Part shown: positions 35,001 to 46,208 of the stretch, piece after piece
Layout of the letters: the number at the start of each line of letters is the position of its first letter
Position numbering within the stretch: the first letter of the stretch is position 1
Source: Pleurodeles waltl
Lineage: Eukaryota > Chordata > Amphibia > Caudata > Salamandridae
Assembly (NCBI RefSeq): GCF_031143425.1
Contig: NC_090445.1
Location: 821,846,817-821,910,816, forward strand
Direction of reading: 5' to 3'
DNA length: 64,000 nt
Translations under genes and position numbers: made by a program
Notes under the pieces: generated by a model
Database searches by the model: none
Told to the model about the DNA's origin: nothing
The model's input: the letters and a program-made list of their open reading frames with translations, nothing else

Positions 35001-35943
35001 TCTCTCATAATCATTCCTTTAATGGCCACTTTGCCAGCACCCCAAAGTATACCAGCATCTGTAACTGAATTCTTCTTTTCGTCAAGAAATTGTTCAACGT
35101 GTTGACATAAGTTTAATTTGGCCTGAGGTGTTTTATATGAAGAGATATTGAATCTCCAATTAGGTTTAGGAGTCTGTGTTAATCCAATATCAATATGTAT
35201 ATCTATTAAATCATGATCTGAAAGGCTACATGGAATAATTCCTGCATGTGTTATTGATTGTAACATGTAGATGAAGTTAGAAAATAACCTATTCTAGAGC
35301 GAGTTAAACGTGAACAAGATGTGATCGTATAATCTTCGTTGTCTGGATGTAGCAGACGCTATGGTTCCTGCAATGCAAAATCTTCTATAAGATATTTTAA
35401 GACATGTCTCTGTCACTTGTATGATAAATGTCTGGTTTGCCCGATCTATCAATGAATGGATCTATGGTAACATTCCAATCTCCTTGATTATTACTCATGT
35501 AGATCTGAAAGAAGACAATAATCTACTAATCTTAGAAATAAAGATCATTTTCGAGTCATTGGGTGCATATATCGTGCCTACAATCATAAAGGAATTTCTA
35601 ACACGAGTTTTAACAAATGCATATCTACCATCATCATCTAACGATGTTTGAATAATTTTATATGGTAAGTTTTTATGAAAAAGAATAGCTACCCCACATT
35701 TACGAATAGGAGTATCATCCTTATTAGAATTACTCTGGGTTATGCTAGCATGTATAATTTGACCAATCCAATCTCTTTTAAATTTTTCGCTTTCTGATTC
35801 AATAAGATGAGTTTCTTGTAATAAGGCAATATCTGTTTTTGTTGTCCAAAAAAATTAACTATGTTCTTTCTCTTAATAAAATGTGTTAAACCATTAACAT
35901 TCAAGGAAATAAGATTCAAGGGTTTCAACTTATAAACTGACAT
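32073..35943 (-). pseudogene. L1 ORF2 relic (endonuclease and reverse transcriptase)
   Basis: The AP-endonuclease start is LISLNVNGL (about 35910) and its end is the SDHDLIDIHI block (about 35200). The linker has GRLLSYQLTQQE (about 34790). The reverse transcriptase has GTRQGSPLSPLLF (about 33925) and the YAD catalytic box, which sits one base out of frame near 33810. The C-terminal part includes HLKYLGILLNTGL (about 33610), FIWGEKQPCIS and GGLSLPHLKNYW (about 33300). Several stops and at least three frame changes separate these blocks, so no protein is made. Family: L1, of the amphibian/fish form. Confidence 0.8.
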
Positions 35944-36398
35944 ATTTAGACTAAAAGAACAATATCAATCCGAATTATAATGATATGAAAGAATGTAAGA
36001 TAAAGATAAGAGAAAAAATTAAGAAATTATACAGTTCCAAATGTGTCAGTGTATATGAATGTTAAGAATGGAGTACCAAATCAAATAATTTTTTTATAAT
36101 ATATTAAAATATGAAATGATTATTTATATGAACTATCATTACAAAATAAATTGTCCTACACAAGTGATAAGGCAATTATGTACACTTAACAACTAAAACT
36201 TTGAACTGGTGAGGTAAACAAATGTGTCACGGAGAGGTGAGAAGAGGGTGTTAGTGTCATTTCAAGTATAAAATAGAATATCTGATAGCATGAGCAAATA
36301 TAGTCATGTGGAGAGAGATATGGAAAATAAAGAAGAAATATAAGTGAAGGAGGAAAAAGGAAAAATATAATCGCATATGATTTATATTTCAACCATGA

Positions 36399-37317
36399 TC
36401 AAGGTTTCAAGAGTGATCTAGATTTATCTCTTGGTTGATATTTTTTCCAGGCTTTAAGTTTACCACCATGGGACCAGTGACGTTGAACAGTCTCCCATTC
36501 TCCTTGATTCGCATCACTCGGAGTGTTAGATGGGGAAGATTCTTTTGTTGGCAAGGGAGCAGAAGTCTTATGTTCCATCTCTGAGTCCTTATCATCTGAA
36601 TCCTTCAAAAATGATTCCAAGTCATGAGGATCTGAATATTCCTTGGTTTTCCCTTGAAAAGTTACAATCATAATGGCCAGTTCCAGAAGACCATATTTTA
36701 TGTCTATTTTCCTTAGTCTAGCGCATAGATTTTAAAATTGTTTTCTTTTGAGATTAGTAGGTGCTGAAAAATCTGCTGTGATGATTACTTGAGATTTTTC
36801 GCACTCATGTGGACCATGATCTTTTGCTGCCATAATAATTTGACGGGTTTGTTGATGTCGTAAAAAGCAGGATTGTAGAGTGGTCCATTACACGTGTTTG
36901 AACGCGATGAGCTCTCTGAAATTCTAAAGGCACTGTGAAAGTGATGTTTGTCAAAGTTGGGATTAAAGTGGTCAAAAAGTCTAATATATTATCTTTCTCT
37001 ATGTGTTCTGAAAGACCTATAAGTCTAAGATTATTCCTTCTGCTTCAGTCCTCTAAATCAATCATTTTTTCCTGCAGATACCAAATATCCTGACCTGTGT
37101 CTGGTGTTATATCGAGGCGGGATTCAATATTCGTAATCTGACTGTCCATTGTCTGTATGCGGGATTGGAATTTGATAACATCATTCCTTCATCCTTGAAC
37201 TTCCGTAGTATTTGTAGAGACTGTATTGTCCAGGGCCGCAATGGAGGATTTTATGTCTAATAGTTCTTTCACAATTGTATCCATAGCTGCTGAGGGTAGT
37301 TCAGTAGAATCAGCCAT
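36399..37317 (-). pseudogene. L1 ORF1 relic
   Basis: The start codon at 37317 opens a sequence with a heptad-rich N-terminus (DTIVKELLDIKSSIAALDN), an in-frame stop about 45 codons in, then a second helical part and LED-stop-SRRNNLRLIGL, the signature of L1 ORF1 proteins at the coiled-coil to RRM boundary. VPLEFQRAHRV near 36910 is the RAHR motif of the RRM. A hydrophilic C-terminal tail ends at 36399. ORF1 proteins bind L1 RNA as trimers. At least two nonsense codons and one frame change are present. Confidence 0.7.
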
Positions 37318-37792
37318 TTTACATTTGGAGTCAGTGGCGTCAGGGTTTGATAATAAAGCTGCACTATATTACAATTGCCTTACTACTTTAGGTTCTGACA
37401 TAGGGAGCAAATCAATCGTCTTCCAAAGTTCTGTTTATAATGGATGCTTAGTCACTTAATACTTCAATTCTAACAATAAGCTTGATTTTATTCACCATTG
37501 TAGTACCTACATTGCAGCATATATTCCATTTCAATATAATTTCCTTCATGATGACATGTTATATGCATGTAGAATAACATTAAAAGAGTAAATGTAGTCA
37601 GTTAGGAAAGCATTCAGTTGAGTACACAGGCGCTACCAATCCCTGATTCCAACTGGCTTAGAAAGTGCACTAGTCAGGGTGAATACTTCCAAAAGCCCCC
37701 CTCTACCAGCAATTAATACTGGTTATTCAAACATTTCCTAAATTTGCTAGGCACTCAACCCACCAGAGCAACAGTCAATTTATTTTTATGGA

Positions 37793-39286
37793 AAACAAAT
37801 ATTGTTACTACAATAGTTCCACCTGTGTTTAAGCTATTCATTAGTTCATACGCATGTTCAAATTGGCACCACTGTATCCACAAACAATTGATATATAGTC
37901 AAATGAATCGTATTCCGTGATTCTCTACATTAATTTCCAAGATAAGCGTTCACATTGAATTTCCACCAATAGAAGCTCTTGATATCTCTCAAGTTCAGCC
38001 CGCCAACACGTGTTTCGTCAGGGTTATTACCCTTATGACTTCATCAGGGCTGTAACAATGTATAACACACTTATTAATGCGTACAATTTAGATACCATTT
38101 TTCCTGTTAATGTGAATAACCATACGGTGTCGCGTGGGCAGTTGAATAGTGACAGGGAAACCAAATAAACGCATTATATTAATGTGATGGGTAGCAACCA
38201 ATATATGTACAAAGGTGACCATATGCCCAAAATTCCTAAATGTCCATAGGTGAATAACACTCATCCTCAATGCTGTATACCAAACTTAATCAGCAGTGTA
38301 AACTGTTCATGTATGCATGCCACTGTGAATTATACCCAAACAAAAAGGAAAAAATGTGATGTCACTAACCTTCATATTCAGAAAATCCTTCCATAAAAAG
38401 TCTCACTAATAATCAATAATATATTGATTTCATAACGATGTTTCAAGGTCTACAGTAATGATAATCCAATTCTCTGTCCAAATACCAAAACCAAAATCAA
38501 GTTGAATAAGTGTGAGTCCTTGCCACTGTGATCTCAAAAAAATACATACTACTGATATCTAGCTACTTAATCCTTGAGTAACATAAAGCTACAAACTCCT
38601 TTGTATAAGCAGATACACTACTAGCAGTTTCGTGACTATGGCCTAGTATAAGTAAATCAAATGTATATATATTGTGGTGTCCCTACTCGTTAATTTGAAT
38701 ATTAATTACAAGTAAAATGTCTATAAAGAAGTCAACAGCGTCCTAAAGTATATAAGGTATTCGAATACCTTTGTTCCCTTAAATTGTATAACTGAGCCAT
38801 CGTGCACCGACAATTATGTTTACTAATTCTAAACAAGTTAAACGTATAGCAGAGTACCGCCCCTTAATTGTATCTGCCGGAGCCCCAGTCTTAGTCTGAC
38901 CGGGCCTGCACACTTAACTTCGGCAAGCTATCTTGCATCTTTCACGTTCACTCTGGTTGGAAGCGAGTACGCTCATCAACCGAGCGTCGCTAGCGCCGGA
39001 GATTAAATATCAGCACCTGTGCATCTTAACACGGAAGTGACTAGCACGTATGTGTTAGTCCTTCCTTATTGTCTATGGCCCCCACATAAACATAGAAAAA
39101 GGACTCCTCACTCACTCGTTGTTCACTATCTATGGACCACTGAGAAATTCGATCTAATTTATGTCAATGTAATTTCTATTACTCTACCTCTTATACTAAA
39201 GTGAAATTAATAATTAGCACATTATTCAGTATATGAAAACTAATCTATTACAAATTAACACACCCAAACAATTCAAAACACATATT
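37793..39286 (-). repeat. Left arm of the Penelope inverted repeat (pLTR)
   Basis: About 1.49 kb matching the right arm in inverted orientation with small differences, from a block near TTATGGAAAACAAATATTG to CCCAAACAATTCAAAACACA. The arm also includes an inverted copy of the first codons of the ORF (ATGAAAACTAATC at 39233), so it was made from sequence that spans the start of the ORF. A minus-strand hammerhead motif lies at 37994-38055. Relative to the full ORF this arm is on the 3' side. Confidence 0.85.
37994..38055 (-). ncRNA. Hammerhead ribozyme motif in left pLTR
   Basis: On the minus strand: CTGATGA (from 38047 down to 38041), a stem II formed by GTCA..TGAC and GGG..CCC around an AATAA-type loop, GAAA (38016-38013), a very short stem III from ACACGTGT, and a cleavage-site triplet GTT. 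Stem I pairs GCC with GGC and, after a GGG bulge, CAG with CTG. All core bases are present. Stem III is self-complementary without a real loop, so activity would favour a dimer. Hammerheads of this type are known from pLTRs of Penelope-like elements. It is in the same sense as the ORF. Confidence 0.8.
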
Positions 39287-39485
39287 GTAAGTTATAAATT
39301 AGTACATATACTATTCCAGAAACAGTGGCAAGCATACATAAATTATCAGCACAAGTACTATACTTAATCAAAGTGCAATTATATAGAACCATTCAAAAAT
39401 ATTCTAAATGAATTAGAGGATCCAGCCAAAGCCTTAAAGATTAATAACTATAAAAACCAACCTAATTGAGACATAGATTACCCAA
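39287..39485 (-). other. 3' flank of the Penelope ORF
   Basis: AT-rich 199 bases between the ORF stop and the left arm; no further coding signal. Confidence 0.5.
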
Positions 39486-40427
39486 CTACATTCCTAATAA
39501 ATACTCCAACTCATGATCCGTATTTAAGCCCAACTCCACTGCCTGTAACCTCATGATCCATAATGATTCCCCTCGTCTAAGTTGTAATTCTCTGTTTCCA
39601 CCCCTGGGGTCCACAGAAATGTGCTCCAAACCAAAGAATTGAATTGTAATCTGTGTGCTTTGATTCTTATAAACCAGGACATGTTGTACTAGTGGATATC
39701 TCTCATCCCTTTGTTTAACTACCCTCAAGTGTTCACCAATCCTTATTTTCAATGGGCGTATAGTGCTTCCTACATATACACATTCACATTTTATAATGTA
39801 AACAACATATTTCTTGTCACAAGTCATATGTGAACTTATTTGATAGACCTTACCATCATCGTCAGTAAATTCCGTTAGACCATGGCAGGCCCACTTACAA
39901 ACCCCACAATGGCCACATTTATAAAAGCCTGGATATTTTCTGGATAGCCAATTCTCTTTGTTTTGAGGTCTAGGATAAGTCCGACATAACAAATTCTTCA
40001 GAGATTGTCCTCTTCTATATGTAAAGATCGGGCGTGATGTAACAAACTTTGTTAGCATGTTGTCATGTTTCAAAATGTTCCAATCTCGTTGCATCACCCT
40101 CTGCAAAATAGATGCACTCTCATTATAGTCTGTGATCAATCGGATCTCATTCAAAAAAATTTCTTCCCAGGGTTTCCAACGTGGTAATAAAGTCTCTGTC
40201 CGGTTCACTTTTTCAACCCTTTTCTGTGCATTATGAATCGTATCCCAACTGTAACCCCTTTGTACAAAGCGAGAGATCATTTCCTGTGCACATTCTTCAA
40301 ATTCTTCTGTTCTACTACAATTTCGTTTCACCCTAACTAATTCCCCAAAATGTATTGCCAATATCTGGTGTTTGGGGTGTGCCCTGAATTGTTTGGGTGT
40401 GTTAATTTGTAATAGATTAGTTTTCAT
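39486..40427 (-). CDS. Penelope-like GIY-YIG endonuclease ORF (RT core missing)
   Basis: An open 313-residue frame. Residues 1-60 match the post-RT part of Penelope-like proteins (AHPKHQIL, VRVKRNCSRTEEF, ISRFVQRGYSWDTI). A Cys cluster (CGHCGVCKWAC, residues 171-181) is the linker characteristic of the group. The GIY-YIG nuclease follows: YVVYIIK (207-213), VYVGST (217-222), RIGEH (229-233), a downstream His (249) and a C-terminal GLNTDHEL block. The reverse-transcriptase domain that should precede residue 1 is absent; the sequence upstream is non-coding pLTR. The protein could be an endonuclease only, or a decayed remainder that happens to stay open. The start is the first ATG after the pLTR junction and is uncertain as a real start. 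Confidence 0.8.
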   Translation of the reverse strand: MKTNLLQINTPKQFRAHPKHQILAIHFGELVRVKRNCSRTEEFEECAQEMISRFVQRGYSWDTIHNAQKRVEKVNRTETLLPRWKPWEEIFLNEIRLITDYNESASILQRVMQRDWNILKHDNMLTKFVTSRPIFTYRRGQSLKNLLCRTYPRPQNKENWLSRKYPGFYKCGHCGVCKWACHGLTEFTDDDGKVYQISSHMTCDKKYVVYIIKCECVYVGSTIRPLKIRIGEHLRVVKQRDERYPLVQHVLVYKNQSTQITIQFFGLEHISVDPRGGNRELQLRRGESLWIMRLQAVELGLNTDHELEYLLGM

Positions 40428-41897
40428 ATACTGAATAATGTGTTAATTATTAATTTCACTTTAGTGTAAGAGGTAGAGTAATAGAAGATTACATTGACAT
40501 AAATTAGATCGCATTTCTCAGTGGTCCATCGATAGTGAGCAACGAGCGAGTGAGGAGTCCTTTTTCTATGTTTATTCGGGGGCCATGGACAATAAGGAAG
40601 GACTAACACATACGTGCTAGTCACTTCCGTGTTAAGACGCGCAGGTGCTGATATTTAATCTCTGGCGCTAGCGACGCTCGGTTGATGAGCGTACTCGCTT
40701 CCAACCAGAGTGAACTTGAAAGATGCAAGATAGCTGGCCGAAGGTAAGAGTGCAGGCCCGGTCAGACTAAGACTGGGGCTCCGGGCAGATACATTTAAAG
40801 GCGGTACTCTGCTATACGTTTAACTTGTTTAGAATTAGTAAACATAATTGTCGGTGCACGATGGCTCAGTTATACATTTTAAGGGAACAAAGGTATTCGA
40901 ATACCTTATATACTTTAGGACGCTGTTGACTTCTTTATAGACATGTTACTTGTAATTAATATTCAAATTAACGAGTAGGGACACCACAATATATATATAT
41001 ATATATATATATATAGATTTGATTTACACATACTTGGCCATAGTTACAAAACTGCTAGTAGTGTATCTGCTTATACAAAGGAGTTTGTAGCTTTATGTTA
41101 CTCAAGGGTTAAGTAGCTAGATATCAGTAGTATATATTTTTTTTAGATCACAGTGGCAAAGACTCACACTTATTCAACTTGATTTTGGTTTTGGTATTTG
41201 GACAAAGAATGGGATTATCATTACTGTAGACCTTGAAACATTGTTATGAAATCAATATATTATTGATTATTAGTGAGACTTCTTATGGAAGGATTTTCTG
41301 AATATGAAGGTTAGTGACATCACATTTTATCCTTTTTGTTTGGGTATAATTCACAGTGGCATGCACACATGAACAGTTTACACTGTTGGTTAAGTTTGGT
41401 ATATAGCATTGGGGATGAGTGTTATTCACCTATGGACATTTAGGAATTTTGGGCAAATGGTCACCTTTGCACATATATTGGTTGCTACCCATCACATTAA
41501 TATAATGCGTTTATTTGGTTTCCCTGTCACTATTCAACTGCCAACGCGACACCATATGGTTATTCACATTAACAGGAAAATTGGTATCTAAATTGTACGC
41601 ATTAATAAGTGTGTTATACATTGTTACAGCCCTGATGAAGTCATAAGGGAATAACCCTGACGAAACACGTGTTGGCGGGCTGAACTTGAGAGATATCAAG
41701 AGCTTCTATTGGTGGAAATTCAATGTGAACGCTTATCTTGGAAATTAATGTAGAGAATCACGGAATACGATTCATTGGACTATATATCAATTGTTTGTGG
41801 ATACAGTGGTGCCAATTTGAACATGCGTATGGACTAATAAATAACTTTAACACAGGTGGAACTATTGTTGTAACAATATTTATTTTCCATAAAGGTA
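40385..41897 (+). repeat. Right arm of the Penelope inverted repeat (pLTR)
   Basis: The inverted partner of 37793-39286. It overlaps the first codons of the ORF (ATG on the minus strand at 40427) and ends at TATTTTCCATAAAG. It contains an AT dinucleotide run at 40990-41014 that the left arm lacks, the main length difference. A plus-strand hammerhead lies at 41625-41684, antisense to the ORF. Confidence 0.85.
41625..41684 (+). ncRNA. Hammerhead ribozyme motif in right pLTR
   Basis: The plus-strand mirror of the left-arm motif: CTGATGA at 41632-41638, stem II from GTCA..TGAC and GGG..CCC, GAAA at 41662-41665, the ACACGTGT palindrome as stem III, GTT as cleavage triplet, and a bulged stem I. 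No core base differs between the two arms. Confidence 0.8.
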
Positions 41898-42009
41898 ACA
41901 TTAAAAGAGGAAGAAAGCAATAAATTACTTCAATGAGCGTGATATCCACTGTGTAGATTGCAGTCCGCTTTTGCCAAAATCATATTGTTTCTGTTAAGCC
42001 GTGCATATG

Positions 42010-42460
42010 CTATCCTTGCATCTTCCAAATTGTGCTATACTATGCTAGGATCATTCAAACCGGACAGTACCCAAGATAGCACATAACAGTTCCGATGCTG
42101 CTCGACACAATGAGGTAGGGAGTGATCGCGGTTTATTGTTTCCTCTATGCCAAGTGCATGTTATCCTGCCGTCTTGCGTAACGCGCTACAGTACGATAGA
42201 ATCAGTCAAATCAAAAAGCTCCCACAGGTAGTGCATGACGAATCCGATGCACGATACATTAAGGCAAGAAGCGCACATGGTTATTTGATACCGCTAGGCC
42301 TCGAGCATTATCTCCTGCCGTATTCCACATCGCGCTACATTACAATATGATCAGTCTGATCGGAGATCATCCAGAAGCAGCATGTGACAGTTCCAATGTT
42401 ACACGATGTAACAAAGTAAGAAGCGCTCGCGTTTTTAAGTTCCAGAATGCATAAGAAAGT
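42010..42460. repeat. About 148-bp degenerate tandem repeat, three units
   Basis: Units starting near 42012, 42161 and 42307 share TATCCTGCCGTCTTGCG-like starts, a GCGCTAC(A)GTACGAT block, a GATCAGTC block and a GCTCGACACAATGAGG/AGAAGCGC block. Unit similarity is modest. It might be monomers of a 5' UTR of the L1 to the left, separated by the Penelope insertion; this is inference only. Confidence 0.5.
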
Positions 42461-45400
42461 GTACTGTACCAGTCGGAGTTTGAGACAAAGCTCACGCTGC
42501 TATTTTGGCCTCACCGATCGTCATATCTTTCAGCATTTAATTCAATTGCAGCGCAAATTGCCCCTAAATCTTGTATCCTATGCCATCTTGCCGTTCTCTG
42601 ACATGTACTCTCCTTTTTTCCTGCTATATAGAGTTCGGAGAAATGTATTTTGGCCTGTTTCCCCGTCTCCGTTCGTTCCGGCTCTAGAAAGGAGCCACCA
42701 TCTTCCATGGCGCTTGGCTCCACCCCCAATAGCCGGAGTCTCAATATCCCATTCCGACTCTGATTTTACATCGCTAGTGTTCCAGTGCACACATGCTCAA
42801 ATTAGCAGCAAGTTCCCGTGGGGCTGTCAGGCCCAACACAAGTTTTACCTACACTGGCAGGAGGGAAGAGTACAGAGTCCTGGATTGTGCCCTGTCTGTG
42901 GGCGATCACAGCAGATCCAGCCCAAGTAGGTGAATCAGAAGATTCAGCAGCTGTACTCAGTGGGTGCAGGCTTTCTTTCTCATGGTCGCTCTCCAGCAGG
43001 AATCAGAGGTTTCCTACAGCATTTCCTGTGAGGTAAATGTTCATGTGCTCCCGATGGAGGGTAGCTACCATGATCCTCTTCTGCTAGGGTGACAGTGCTC
43101 CCATGGCGTTCTCACTTACCCAATGGGGTAGAAAAAGTTGCAGTCCTTGAGGCACCCGGTGACCCCATCCTACACACGGGGTCACCACCGCTCACTGTCC
43201 ACAGGCTGTGGGCCGGTCAACACAGCAGCAAAGTTATCCATGGCAGCCCCTTATGACATAGAGGGTTGCTGCACCGCTACTGTACAAGGATTCAGCTCTT
43301 ACTGCACATCAGTTTTTTACCTCTGCAGACGCCTTCTAGTATACTCAGTCACCACTCTGCAACTGCACAAGACTTTGGCCTTTACCGCATTACAATCTTG
43401 CACACTGCTATTTTCACAGCAGGCCTCGCCTTGCACACAGGGGTCGCCAACACAGTCCTGCACATGGGCAATGACCCTATCAGTGCAGCAGCCATTTCTT
43501 CACACCGGAAGTCCACTTGACAAGGCACTCTACTGAACCTCGCTCCCTCCAGTGCTGTCCTCTTCCACACAAGGCACACTGGTCTTGGCAAGGAGGCAGG
43601 CGCTGGTGCTCCAGGCTTCAAGGCTGGTGGTCTTGGATTTCCTGGGTGTTGTCCCCTTACGCAGAAGAGAGATTAGCAGGCCTTGGCATCCACTCCTGGT
43701 CACAGGCAGAAGTCTTGCACAGCTTTCCTCCCTCACACACCCCTTCTGGCTGCTTGGCAGATGATGACTTTTGAGGTCTCATGCACCCCTTCTTATATTC
43801 CATTTCTAGACACCAAATGTGATTTAGGGTCTGAGCCTGTGAAGTTTTATGTTGGGGATCTTCTTCTTTTGAAGTACATTCTCCTCTGCTCTGAAAAGTA
43901 GTCTGTCACAGCAGGGATGTCACTAACGCTGATAATCCCAAAACAGTGGCCATGAGAGTGTCTAGAGGTCACACCTGGATATTAGCCACAGTGATATGTG
44001 CCTCAAAATGTTATCCCAGGGCCCCCAGCCTACTATTGGAATCTTTTATGAGACCGATCTCCTCCCTAAGATTTGCCCAGGCCCCTTCCTTCTGCCATCT
44101 CACTGAATCAAATAGCAACCTTTGAAGTGTTAATGAGAGGCCTGGTCTTTCCCTCCCCAGTGTGTGTCCTACTCAGATTACATAAATGCAGCAATCCACA
44201 AATCTATCTGTGGGATCTCTCTACCTCCACTCCATGTTTGACTATGCAGGTCTGGGTCTCCCAAAATGGAGCCCAGTGCCTTCAATGTATTGTGCATCCA
44301 CAGGCACAAATACACCCAGTGCATGTATGCAGCATACATGCAGTGGACTTTACTGCATCCTCCACAAACTGCACCACTCACAGGCAGACATACATCCAGC
44401 ACTTTCATTTAACATGCATGCGCTGCCCAGCACTGTATCCTTCATGTGCTGTATCACTCATAGGCACAAGGACATTCAGCACGTGCATGCACCGTGACCG
44501 TCCTGCAGCAACCTTAAGTTAGCCAAGGGCGAGTTAAACATGCAGCAGTGAAACTTTAAAAAGTGAGTGAGTCTATAGGCCTCACTCAAGTGACACAGGT
44601 TAAAAAGGACCTGTTCACTCAAACTGATCACTACAAGGCATGCTAGCACCTTTGCTCTTGTGCTGCTTAACTCCTGGTGAAGGCAGTACTCTTCCAACAC
44701 TATGAGGGTAGCGCTTTGGGCTCCTCGCAGGTCCAACAAGACTGCAATCTATGAGACGGGCATATGTCAAGGTGCACACACATGATCCATGTTTGCCTAT
44801 TAGAACAGAAATCAGCATTAGGGATCCAGACATCGGTACAGTTGGGTGTTTATGGCAGAGGTGCATATCCATTACTATTCAGGGGGTTTTCATGTCTCAG
44901 CAGTATAATTTTTTAGTTGACCAAACACACTAGTTCTTACAGGCTTTTTAAAAAAAAGAAAATGTATAGATATTTCATACAATTTCTGGTGTGCCAGTCA
45001 AGTCTGAACTCTCCAAGGGTGTTGACATCAGACAAGAGGGATTGGGTCACCCCTATTACTGTACAATTGGTGCAAGACAGAGAAACACATCTACTGGTCT
45101 TAGAATCACCCCATTTAGTGTAAAAATGGTGCAAGAGAAACCTATCTAATGTCTGAATTGCACAATGTGAAACTAGGAACCATGGCCTCAATCCCTGCTG
45201 CTTTTGCCACATTTTGTGAGCCTAGAGATTTTGTCTTAAATGTGATAAAGGACAAGAAGGCACAATAAATTAACAGCATCTTGAAATACTTCATTTCAAA
45301 ATGCGCACTATACTAAGCCCTCTTGTACAGATAAGATAATATAATGAAACAGTATAATGTTGTTTTATCTATGATTACAATTTAGGCCACATATAAGGTG

Positions 45401-46208
45401 TCTTCTAAGCCCATAAACTAAGAGTGATTGATACTATCATTGGAAGTCAGAGCCCCTTTAAACGTCACAGAAATACAGATAGTAAGAAGCAGAAATTGAA
45501 ATTCCTTAAAGGAATATGAATTGCTCCTTCTAAGCATGAACAGATTGAAGATTGTCTAGCTCAGATTCTAATTAAAATGGGAAAATTCAGGCTAAAAGGA
45601 GTCAAGGTGTTTGGGAATAAAACAAGACAGGTGTCCGCATCGTAAAGACTCCAGTAGAAGTCTTTAAAAGAAAGGTACCAGTGTAAGCATGAAGCTATGC
45701 ACTGTGAGGGCAAAAATTGTGTGAAGAGGTCTGCACTTCTCCAAGTCCAAAGGAATCTGCCGTAACTCTAACAATGGGAGTACAAACTTAAAGTGGAAGG
45801 TTCCAGGAGCATCCATATCTCCAAACACGTCACCAGCAACCCAATATTCCTCCTTCTCATGGAGCATCTGCAACATCGGACAAATCTGTGCTTTCAATAA
45901 AGGCAGCATATCAAAATGTAAGTGTAAATGTGAATGAGAACTACAAATATATATGTCATGACCAAACACCAGAACACATGAATATATAAAAAACTCATTT
46001 CTACAGAGAATACATCTTCAATAATATGTTTTGATACTTCACTTTACATTAATAATGCAGAGGCACACAGGGTATATGATGTTGGTTAAATATGTGTATT
46101 ACTTTGGTAACTTGTAGGGGTGCAGCCACAATTATGCTACTCCAATCCCCTCTCTCATGGTGAATCACGCCATCACAATCAAGATAAGACTCTTATCAGA
46201 TGGACTAA
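42461..46208. other. Intergenic sequence, no gene recognised
   Basis: No recognisable protein. 43158-43186 is a perfect inverted repeat of 9 bp (GGTGACCCC and GGGGTCACC) around 11 bases. 44270-44490 repeats GCATCC-CACAGGCACA-type words loosely. A 101-codon minus-strand frame at 45664-45969 has no identifiable domain. Parts of this stretch may be retroviral LTR or UTR belonging to the env relic that follows, but no terminal repeat was found. Confidence 0.4.

Larger units (their letters stand above)
31811..37460 (-). mobile_element. L1-type LINE, long but decayed
   Basis: A minus-strand L1 retrotransposon about 5.6 kb long. The 3' end is the T-run at 31811-31818 (its poly(A) tail on the other strand), followed by a short AT-rich 3' UTR, ORF2 (about 35943-32073), a spacer and ORF1 (37317-36399). 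All regions of an autonomous element can be traced, but frame breaks are frequent. The base composition is clearly more AT-rich than the Harbinger copies. The 5' boundary is uncertain because a Penelope-like element starts near 37575. Confidence 0.8.
37575..41909 (-). mobile_element. Penelope-like element with inverted terminal repeats
   Basis: A 14-bp direct repeat, TAACATTAAAAGAG, occurs at 37575-37588 and 41896-41909 and brackets the whole insertion, fitting a target duplication. Inside is an ORF with the Penelope linker and GIY-YIG endonuclease, flanked by inverted arms of about 1.5 kb. Terminal repeats in inverted orientation (pLTRs) are known in Penelope-like elements. The reverse-transcriptase core is missing. 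A further 200 bp (37589-37792) lies outside the left arm and has no partner on the right. Confidence 0.8.

Noticed and set aside
45664..45969. Minus-strand frame of 101 codons
   Set aside because: It has a plausible amino-acid mix but no family could be recognised and no exon context was seen.
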